Made by a program: the position numbers and the translations under genes. A stretch of DNA of 64,000 bases, taken from the NCBI RefSeq assembly GCF_013620825.1, contig NZ_NJIC01000001.1, positions 62,001 to 126,000 of the forward strand, in the 5' to 3' direction. Shown piece after piece: positions 54,300-64,000 of this stretch (within the stretch, counting starts at the first letter, position 1; every line of letters starts with the position of its first letter). This stretch comes from Rhodanobacter sp. PCA2. GTDB lineage: Bacteria; Pseudomonadota; Gammaproteobacteria; Xanthomonadales; Rhodanobacteraceae. A model generated the notes under the pieces. That model ran no database searches and was not told the origin of the DNA. It saw nothing but the letters and a program-made list of their open reading frames with translations.

Positions 54300-55664
54300 G
54301 TGGCCATCGCCCAGGACAGTTTCCAGCACGAACAGGCCGGGCAGCTGCTGCCCCTGCTCGCCGCGCGCGATCCGCAGCGCACCGTGGCCTGGCGCCACGG
54401 CACGGCGGTGAGCGCGGCGCAGTTCCTCGCCCACGTCGAGCAGGTCGCCGCGCTGCTGCCCGAGGCGCCCGCCGCGGTGAACCTGTGCGAGGACCGCTAC
54501 GCCTTCCTGGTCGCGTTCTGCGCCATTGCGCGACGCGGCCAGGCCAACCTGCTGCCGCCTTCGCGCGCGCCGCAGGCGGTGGAAGAGGTGATGGCCGCGC
54601 ACCCGGGCAGCTATGCGCTGGGCGAGCAGGCGCTGTCGCCCGCGCCGCACGGCTACCGCAAGCTGCCCGTGCTGGCGGCCGACCCGCACGCCGCGCCGAT
54701 GCCGGTGCCGGCGATCCCCGCGGAGCAGGTCGTGGCGATCGGCTACACCTCCGGTTCCACCGGCACGCCGCGCGCCAATGCCAAGAGCTGGCGCAACCTG
54801 CGCGCCAGCAGCGCCGGCACGCTGGCGATGCTGGGCGGCGCGGCCGGGGGGCGTTTCCACGTGGTGGCCACGGTGCCGCCGCAGCATATCTACGGCATCG
54901 AGATGAGCGTGTTGCTGCCGCTGCTGGGCGAAGTCGCCGTGCATGCGGGCCGGCCCTTCTTCCCGGCCGACGTGGCCGCGGCGCTGGCCGAGGTGCCCGA
55001 ACCGCGCGTGCTGGTGACCACGCCGGTGCACCTGCGTGCCCTGGTCGCCGCCGGCACGCCGCTGCCGCCGCTGGCGGCGATGCTTTCCGCCACCGCGCCG
55101 CTGCCGCTGGAGCTGGCGCAGGCCGCCGAGCAGGCCTTCGGCGCACCCCTGCTGGAAGTGTTCGGCTCCACCGAAACCTGCGCCTTCGCCAGCCGCCGCC
55201 TCACCGCGGATGCGGACTGGGCGCTGTACGAGGACGTGCGCCTGCACCCGCAACCCGATGGCACCCAGATCGAGGCGCCCCAGCTCGACGAGCCGGTGGT
55301 GCTGGCCGACATCGTGAGCCTGCACGATGCTGGTCGTCATTTCCGCCTGTGCGGCCGCAACGCGGACCTGCTGGAAATCGCCGGCAAGCGCGCCTCGCTG
55401 GGCGACCTCAGCCGCCGCCTGCTGGCGATACCGGGCGTGGAGGACGGCGTGGTGTTCCAACTGGACGAGGAAGACGCCGCCGGCGTGCGCCGCATCGCCG
55501 CGCTCGCGGTGGCGCCCATGCTCGACGAAGCCGACATCATCGATGCGCTGCGCCGCGCCGTCGATCCGGTGTTCCTGCCCCGCCGCCTGCGCCTGGTGGA
55601 TGCGCTGCCGCGCAACGAGACCGGCAAGCTGCCGCGCGGCGCGCTGCTGCGGTTGCTGGGCTGA
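54300..55664 (+). CDS. AMP-ligase of the aryl polyene/xanthomonadin type
   Basis: This protein is an adenylate-forming (ANL superfamily) ligase with the phosphate-binding loop YTSGSTGTPR, the PQHIYGIEMS region, FGSTETC and the C-terminal catalytic Lys in NETGKLPR. It looks most like the stand-alone AMP-ligases that load aromatic starters in xanthomonadin/aryl polyene clusters. No other cluster gene is nearby. The frame is open from ATG 54156 (502 residues), but that N-terminus derives from sequence near the repeat and looks random. GTG 54300 gives 454 residues beginning at the conserved part; GTG 54258 is also possible. Confidence 0.8.
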   Translation: MAIAQDSFQHEQAGQLLPLLAARDPQRTVAWRHGTAVSAAQFLAHVEQVAALLPEAPAAVNLCEDRYAFLVAFCAIARRGQANLLPPSRAPQAVEEVMAAHPGSYALGEQALSPAPHGYRKLPVLAADPHAAPMPVPAIPAEQVVAIGYTSGSTGTPRANAKSWRNLRASSAGTLAMLGGAAGGRFHVVATVPPQHIYGIEMSVLLPLLGEVAVHAGRPFFPADVAAALAEVPEPRVLVTTPVHLRALVAAGTPLPPLAAMLSATAPLPLELAQAAEQAFGAPLLEVFGSTETCAFASRRLTADADWALYEDVRLHPQPDGTQIEAPQLDEPVVLADIVSLHDAGRHFRLCGRNADLLEIAGKRASLGDLSRRLLAIPGVEDGVVFQLDEEDAAGVRRIAALAVAPMLDEADIIDALRRAVDPVFLPRRLRLVDALPRNETGKLPRGALLRLLG

Positions 55665-55703
55665 CCCGCTCCAGTAGCCGCGGTGCCGTATGCCGGTGCC
55701 GCG

Positions 55704-56861
55704 CTAGATCTTGAGGAAGATGCGCCGCCGGCACAGCAGCCAGGTCGGCAGCCAGCAGACCGCGAGGAAGACCAGCGAGTACGCGGTCGCCGCCGCCGTG
55801 GGGTACGGAATGCCGCGGTCGAACGCGTTCGCGATGGCCTGCTGCAGGCTGAGGCCGCCGCCTGCGGGAATCGTCCACAGCAGCGCCGCGAGCAGTTCCG
55901 ACAGCATGTAGGCGAAGATGGTGTTGGTGCCGAAAACCAGCAGCGGCCGCTGCCACATGGGCGGCCTGCCGACGTCGAGGGCGGCGCTGCGCGCATCGGT
56001 GAATCGGAGCATCGCGGCCAGCAGCAGCAGGCTCCAGCCGCCGGCGAACAGCACGAAGGAGCTGGTCCACAGCCGCTTGTTGATCGGGAAGCCGAAGTTC
56101 CACAGCGCGCCCAGCAGCACGCAGGCAGCGCCCGCGAACACGAGGCCGCGGATGCGGGCGTGCAGCGGCGCGGCGCCGCGCAGCCACAGCCCGGCCAGCA
56201 CGCCCAGCGCGGTGGTGGCCAGCGCGGGCAGGGTGCTCAGCAGGCCTTCGGGGTCGCGGGTCCGCTCGAACAGGTGCGGGGCGGAGAAAACCTGCCGGTC
56301 GATCCAGGCCGCGAGATTGCGGACGGGATCGAGCAGGGGCACGTCGCGCACCGGCAGGCCGTAGCCCGGCACGGGCACGAAGCGCATCAGCAGCCAGTAG
56401 CCGACCAGCGTTCCCGCGACGAGGGCCAGCGCGCCGCGCCAGCGCAGGCCGCACACGTAGGCCGTGGCGAGCACCAGATAGCACGCGGCGATGCGTTGCA
56501 GCACGCCGTAGACGCGCAGGGTGTCGAGGTGGAACAGCGGGAAATTGTTCACCACGATGCCGAACAGGAACAGGATCGCGCTGCGCGAAACGATGTGCCG
56601 CAGCAGCGTGCCGCGGCCGTCGCCGCGCGCCAGCCGGCCGTCGGTGGAATACGGAATGGCGACGCCGACCAGGAACAGGAAGGTAGGGAAGACCAGGTCG
56701 GTCGGCGTGAAGCCGTTCCACGCCGCATGCTGCAGGAACCAGAACGCGGCAGGGCCGCCGTTGTTGTTGGCGAGGATCATCAGCGCGACGGTGAGGCCGC
56801 GCAGCAGGTCGATCGCGACGAGGCGTTGGGTCGGGCGGGGTGCGACTGCCGGCGTCTGCAT
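55704..56861 (-). CDS. NagX/HGSNAT-like membrane acyltransferase (DUF5009)
   Basis: This 385-residue polytopic membrane protein has about 10 to 11 helices and the family start RLVAIDLLRGLTVALMILANN, then FLFLVGVAIPYS. It is related to heparan-alpha-glucosaminide N-acetyltransferase and bacterial NagX, which move acetyl groups from cytoplasmic acetyl-CoA to amino sugars across the membrane. The actual acceptor is unknown. It is divergent from purD. No N-acetylglucosamine catabolic gene lies in the window, so a nag-pathway role is not supported by context. Confidence 0.87.
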   Translation of the reverse strand: MQTPAVAPRPTQRLVAIDLLRGLTVALMILANNNGGPAAFWFLQHAAWNGFTPTDLVFPTFLFLVGVAIPYSTDGRLARGDGRGTLLRHIVSRSAILFLFGIVVNNFPLFHLDTLRVYGVLQRIAACYLVLATAYVCGLRWRGALALVAGTLVGYWLLMRFVPVPGYGLPVRDVPLLDPVRNLAAWIDRQVFSAPHLFERTRDPEGLLSTLPALATTALGVLAGLWLRGAAPLHARIRGLVFAGAACVLLGALWNFGFPINKRLWTSSFVLFAGGWSLLLLAAMLRFTDARSAALDVGRPPMWQRPLLVFGTNTIFAYMLSELLAALLWTIPAGGGLSLQQAIANAFDRGIPYPTAAATAYSLVFLAVCWLPTWLLCRRRIFLKI

Positions 56862-56970
56862 CGGCGCGTGGGCCCTTCCGTGATGGATCGCCGATGGCGG
56901 CGGAATGCCGTCAGGCTACCGCACCGGGCGCGCGCCGGACAGCCAGGCCGCGGCCAGCCGGCGCGCCCGC

Positions 56971-56976
56971 TACAAT
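56971..56976 (+). promoter_or_regulatory. possible -10 element of purD
   Basis: TACAAT lies 44 bases before the purD start codon in a very G+C-rich intergenic region. No convincing -35 is visible, as is common for promoters in this window. Confidence 0.4.
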
Positions 56977-57020
56977 AGCCGGCCAATTCCCCCACCACGG
57001 CGCCCCTCGGAGTCATCGGC

Positions 57021-58301
57021 ATGAAAGTCCTGGTCATCGGCAACGGCGGGCGCGAGCACGCGCTGGCGTGGAAGCTCAAGCAGTCGCCGCGGGTGGCCGA
57101 GGTGATCGTGGCGCCGGGCAACGCGGGCACCGCGCGCGAGCGCGGCGTGCGCAACGCGGACGTGGCGGTGACCGATCTCGACGGCCTGCTCAAGCTCGCG
57201 AAGAACGAGAAGGTCGAGCTCACCGTGGTCGGCCCCGAGGTGCCGCTGGTGGCGGGCGTGGTGGACAAGTTCCGCAACGCCGGCCTGCGCATCTACGGGC
57301 CGCGCGCGATCGCTGCGCAGCTGGAAGGCTCCAAGGCCTTCGCCAAGGATTTCCTGCTACGCCACAACATCCCCACCGCGCGCTACGCGGTGTTCACCGA
57401 GCTGAATCCCGCGCGGGCCTACGTGCGCCAGCACGGTGCGCCCATCGTGATCAAGGCCGACGGCCTCGCCGCCGGCAAGGGCGTGGTGGTGGCGCTGACG
57501 CTGGCCGACGCGGAGCTGGCGCTGCACGACATGCTGGGCGCGCACGCCTTCGGCGACGCCTCCGCGCGCGTGGTGATCGAGGAATTCCTCGACGGCGAGG
57601 AAGCCAGCTACATCGTGATGAGCGACGGCCAGCACGCGCTGCCGATGGCTTCCAGCCAGGACCACAAGCGCCGCGACGACGGCGACTTCGGCCCCAACAC
57701 CGGCGGCATGGGCGCGTATTCGCCCGCGCCGGTGGTCACGCCCGAGGTGGAGCGGCGCATCCTGAAGGAAGTGATCGAACCCACCCTGCACGGCATGGCC
57801 GCCGAGGGCGCGCCGTTCATCGGCTTCCTCTACGCGGGCCTGATGATCGACAAGGGCGGCAACCCCAAGGTGATCGAGTTCAACGTGCGCTTCGGCGATC
57901 CGGAGACGCAGCCGATCATGCTGCGCCTGAAGTCCGACCTGGTCGAGCTGATCGAGGCCGCGCTGGACGGCGAGCTGCACCACACCCACGCACAGTGGGA
58001 TGCGCGCCCCTCGCTGGCCGTGGTGATGGCCGCGGCCGGCTACCCCGGCAAGGTGAAGAGCGGCGACGCGATCGGCGGCCTCGATGCAAACTTCGGCGCC
58101 GACGCCAAGGTCTTCCACGCCGGCACCAAGCTGGACGCGGAAGGCCGCGCAGTCACCGCCGGCGGCCGCGTGCTCACCGTGTGCGCGCTGGGCAACGACA
58201 TCGCCGCCGCGCGCGCGCATGCCTACGACGCGGTGGCGAAGCTGCATTTCGACGGCGCGTTCTGCCGGCGCGACATCGCGCACCGGGCGCTGCATCGCTG
58301 A
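57021..58301 (+). CDS. purD: phosphoribosylamine-glycine ligase (GARS)
   Basis: This 426-residue ATP-grasp enzyme catalyses the second step of purine synthesis. The N-terminal domain (VLVIGNGGREHALAWKL), the ATP-grasp region (IVIKADGLAAGKGVVVA, SSQDHKRRDDGDFGPNTGGM, EFNVRFGDPETQ) and the C-terminal domain are all complete, and the length is standard. The ATG follows CTCGGAGTCATCGGC with a modest ribosome-binding site. The last fifteen or so codons are duplicated downstream in the 58253-58790 tandem repeat. Confidence 0.96.
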   Translation: MKVLVIGNGGREHALAWKLKQSPRVAEVIVAPGNAGTARERGVRNADVAVTDLDGLLKLAKNEKVELTVVGPEVPLVAGVVDKFRNAGLRIYGPRAIAAQLEGSKAFAKDFLLRHNIPTARYAVFTELNPARAYVRQHGAPIVIKADGLAAGKGVVVALTLADAELALHDMLGAHAFGDASARVVIEEFLDGEEASYIVMSDGQHALPMASSQDHKRRDDGDFGPNTGGMGAYSPAPVVTPEVERRILKEVIEPTLHGMAAEGAPFIGFLYAGLMIDKGGNPKVIEFNVRFGDPETQPIMLRLKSDLVELIEAALDGELHHTHAQWDARPSLAVVMAAAGYPGKVKSGDAIGGLDANFGADAKVFHAGTKLDAEGRAVTAGGRVLTVCALGNDIAAARAHAYDAVAKLHFDGAFCRRDIAHRALHR

Positions 58302-58790
58302 GTCTTGTCGCTGTGTGGGCAACGCGCTGTGCGGGCAAGGCAAGGCGGATGCGCCCGATCGCCGTGCCGTCATCCCGGCGCAAGCCGGAGGCGCTTCACA
58401 ACAGCGAAGCTGGTCATCCAGCGGCTTTCGCCCTGAGACCCGAGGCACTGGATTCCAGCTTGCGCTGGAATGACGAGCTGAAAGCGGTCCGTTGCAGTCG
58501 GGTCGTCAATATGGGCGGGGTGTTTTCAGATTGATGCGCGTTTTGCCGGCGGGACGTTATGCACCGGACGTTGCATCGCTGAGCCTAGTCGCCCTGTGGG
58601 CAAGGCGATGCGCCAGATCGCCGTACCGTCATCCCGGCGCAAGCCGGAGGCGCTTCACAACAGCGAAGCTGGTCATCCAGCGACTTTCGCCTTGGAGATC
58701 CAAGGCACTGGATTCCAGCTTGCGCTGGAATGACGGCGTGGGAGCGATCCGTCGCGACCATGTCGCCAATATCGGCGGCGTGCTTTCAGG
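58253..58790. repeat. tandem duplication containing the purD tail and a REPIN
   Basis: Unit 1 (about 58253-58529) starts within the 3' end of purD and ends GGCGGGGTGTTTTCAG; unit 2 (about 58530-58790) starts with a diverged copy of the purD tail and ends GGCGGCGTGCTTTCAG. Each holds a REPIN-like element (58368-58477 and 58627-58738) sharing the middle CGGCGCAAGCCGGAGGCGCT and CATCCAGCG. The gap between purD and pgm (58302-58792) contains no other gene. Confidence 0.85.
58541..58582 (+). pseudogene. purD: duplicated 3' fragment of purD
   Basis: Read in the corresponding frame this gives FCRRDVMHRTLHR-stop, against FCRRDIAHRALHR-stop at the true end of purD. It is a duplicated gene end left by the tandem duplication and cannot be expressed as a protein of its own. 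Confidence 0.85.
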
Positions 58791-58792
58791 CG

Positions 58793-62099
<3,307 letters not shown>

Positions 62100-62103
<4 letters not shown>

Positions 62104-63203
62104 CGGGAAACCGGCTCCTTGCCCTTGGCCGCCAGCGCGGCCTGCTTGTCGACGATGCGCTGCAGCAGCTGCTTCCACGATTTCACGAAGGCGTCGGCGC
62201 CGTCCTGCTGCAGCTTCAGCGCCAGTGCGTCTGTGTCCACGCCGGCCTTGGCGACCGCGGCCAGCACCGCGTCGGCGTCGCCGCCGTCCGGCGGCAGCAC
62301 CGCGCCGGGCCTGCCGTGGTCGGCGACGGCGTGCAGCGTCTTCTCAGGGATGGTATCCACGGTGTCGGGCGCGGCCAGCGCATCGACGTACAGCGTGTCG
62401 GGCGCGTTCGGGTCCTTGGTGCCGGTGCTGGCCCACAGCAGGCGCTGCGGGCGCGCGCCGGCGGCGGCGAGCTTCTGCCAGCGCGGCGAGGCGAGCAGCT
62501 CGCGGTAGGCGCGGTAGCTCTGCTTGCCCACGGCGATGCCCAGCGCGTTGCGCAGGTTCGCGGGCAGCTGCGGGTTGGCGGCCACGTCCCAGCGGCTGAT
62601 GAACAGCGAGGCCACCGAGGCCACCTGCGGGTCCAGCCCGGCGGCGACGCGGCGCTCGATGCCGCGCAGGTAGGCTTCGGCGGCGGCCAGGTATTGCGCG
62701 CAGGAGAACAGCAGGGTCACGTTGATCGGGATGCCGCGGAAGATCGCTTCCTCGATGGCGGGAACGCCCTCGGGCGTGCCGGGGATCTTCACGAATAGGT
62801 TCGGCCGCCGTGCCTGCGCGTGGATCGCGTCGGCGGCGGCGATGGTGCCGGCGGTGTCGGCGGCCAGCAGCGGCGAGACTTCCATCGACACCCAGCCGTC
62901 CACCTGGTGGGTGGCGTCGAACACCGGCTTGAACAGGTCGGCGGCGCGGCGCAGGTCTTCCAGCGCCAGCTCCATGAAGAGTTCCTCGCCCTTGAGGCCG
63001 ACCAGCGACTTGGCGTGGATGCCGGCGTCGTAGGCGTCGCCGCCGCCGATCGCGGCGTCGAAGATGCTGGGGTTGGAGGTGAGGCCGGTGATCGAGTCCT
63101 CGGCGATGTAGCGCGCCAGCGTGCCGTCGTCGAGCAGGGTGCGGGTGATGTTGTCCAGCCAGAGGCTCTGGCCGAGATCGTGCAGTTGCTGCGTGGCTTT
63201 CAT
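62100..63203 (-). CDS. tal: transaldolase
   Basis: This 367-residue enzyme moves a dihydroxyacetone unit between sugar phosphates in the pentose phosphate pathway. The Schiff-base lysine is in [11 protein letters not shown], and GLTSNPSIF marks the N-terminal signature. The length and sequence fit the longer transaldolase subfamily that in some bacteria is fused to glucose-6-phosphate isomerase; here the two are adjacent and overlapping genes instead. The ATG is at 63203. Confidence 0.95.
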
Positions 63204-63235
63204 GCTGGCTCCGGGGATTTCGTGGGGGATTCCGC

Positions 63236-63943
63236 TCAGGCGCCGGCCGTGGTGGCCGCGTCCGCAAGGAAGTCCTCAAGCTTACGCTCTTGCAGTTCGG
63301 CGATGCAGCGGATCGTGCGGTCCGGCGCCGGTTCCGGGCGCTGGTCGGCGGCCGCCGCGGCGTAATGGCCCTGGCGCACCCATACGGTGGTGAGGCGCGC
63401 GCCGAGCTGGCGTTTCATCGCGGCGAGCAGGTCGGGCTTGTCGTCCACCATCACGTAGTGCGCGGCGGGATAGCGCTGCTGCATGGCGTCCAGCATCCGC
63501 TGCTTGTGCAGGTAGACCAGCACGTCGCCCTGCAGCGCCTGCCACAGCCCGGCGCGGCGGATCTTGCGCGGCTGGAACACCACGTCGCCGTCGGAAAGGA
63601 TCACCGGCCGGCCCAGCGTGCGCAGGTGGGCGACGGTTTCCAGCGCCCCGGGGAACAGCCGCAGCTCGAACGGGTAGTCCAGCAGGAACGCCGACATCGA
63701 GAGCAGGGCGGGATGGTTGTCCAGGCCCGCGCGGAAGCCCTGCAGCGCGTCGAGGTAGTCCGCGTAGCCGCGTTCGTCGCGCAGCTGCGCGTAGATCGCC
63801 CAGTAGCGCTCGCGCTCGGGCGCGCCGAAGTTGCGCTCCAACTCCGCGCCCAGGTCGGCGGCGAAGCGGTCGTTGTCGAGCAGGGTGTCGTCCACGTCCA
63901 GCAGGAACACCAGCGGCTCGGGCGTGGCGGTGTCGATCAGCAT
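63236..63943 (-). CDS. HAD-superfamily hydrolase
   Basis: This 235-residue protein has the HAD nucleophile motif LLDVDDTLLDN (Asp nucleophile and acid/base Asp), motif II in VILSDGD, and motif III/IV near YVMVDDKPDLLAAM. It is probably a small-molecule phosphatase. The substrate is unknown; the sugar-phosphate genes that follow suggest a sugar phosphate. It starts the visible part of the tal-pgi-pgm operon and overlaps the preceding partial gene by 7 bases. Confidence 0.88.
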   Translation of the reverse strand: MLIDTATPEPLVFLLDVDDTLLDNDRFAADLGAELERNFGAPERERYWAIYAQLRDERGYADYLDALQGFRAGLDNHPALLSMSAFLLDYPFELRLFPGALETVAHLRTLGRPVILSDGDVVFQPRKIRRAGLWQALQGDVLVYLHKQRMLDAMQQRYPAAHYVMVDDKPDLLAAMKRQLGARLTTVWVRQGHYAAAAADQRPEPAPDRTIRCIAELQERKLEDFLADAATTAGA

Positions 63944-64000
63944 GGCTGCGGCGCCTCCGGCCGCGGGTCGTGCCAGCCTTCCTTGCCGGCCAGCGCGGCG
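63937..64000 (-). CDS. partial gene, C-terminal end only
   Basis: An open minus-strand frame enters at the window edge and ends at TGA (63939-63937) after about 20 residues (AALAGKEGWHDPRPEAPQPC). The 7-base overlap with the HAD gene start fits an operon. Too little is present to identify the product. Confidence 0.4.
   Translation of the reverse strand, partial: AALAGKEGWHDPRPEAPQPC

Overview
This 64 kb window is G+C-rich gammaproteobacterial chromosome, most likely from the Xanthomonadales (Rhodanobacter/Dyella/Frateuria type). The clues are a MexEF-like pump under a LysR regulator, large TonB receptors, a TopA with a Lys/Ala tail instead of zinc fingers, a UDP-xylose synthase in the LPS region, and dispersed REP-like hairpins. 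The genus is inferred from gene content only. I see no rRNA, tRNA, CRISPR array, prophage or transposase gene.

Layout. (1) 148-8284: a leftward operon (periplasmic adaptor, RND pump, outer-membrane lipoprotein, SDR reductase) with a divergent LysR regulator. (2) 8303-21465: an alcohol-oxidation block. It holds a sigma-54 activator, a divergent aldehyde dehydrogenase with its own -24/-12 promoter, a TonB receptor, a porin, a PQQ alcohol dehydrogenase with the extra Asp of lanthanide enzymes, a fusion of a substrate-binding domain with cytochrome c, a PqqU (YncD)-type TonB receptor and a DUF779 protein. (3) 21494-32754: uppP, then glnA with a sigma-54 promoter and NtrC sites, a TonB receptor, a TPR-sulfotransferase, an unknown membrane-anchored protein, and ntrBC with two abutting NtrC-like sites ending at its start codon. 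(4) 32814-44649: a DUF1275 membrane protein and a polysaccharide/LPS region (two GT39 transferases, a CDP-glycerol-type transferase, three GT2 enzymes, a GT4-like enzyme, an O-antigen ligase, UDP-xylose synthase). (5) 44681-53958: rsmB, a 690-bp array of hairpins, fmt, def, and divergently LysM protein, dprA, topA, tsaC. (6) 54300-64000: an orphan AMP-ligase, a NagX-like membrane acyltransferase, purD, a tandem duplication carrying a copy of the purD tail, then a leftward sugar operon (HAD phosphatase, tal, pgi, pgm) with four-base overlaps between tal, pgi and pgm.

The main biological story is the second block. The porin would admit alcohols, and the PQQ enzyme would oxidise them in the periplasm and pass electrons to the fused cytochrome. 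PqqU would import the cofactor, the first TonB receptor may import a metal chelate, and the cytoplasmic aldehyde dehydrogenase would finish the oxidation. No PQQ biosynthesis gene is in the window. The second theme is repeat activity: REPIN-like elements have entered the 5' end of one gene, replaced the 3' end of another, duplicated in tandem, and formed a hairpin array with GGA-containing loops.
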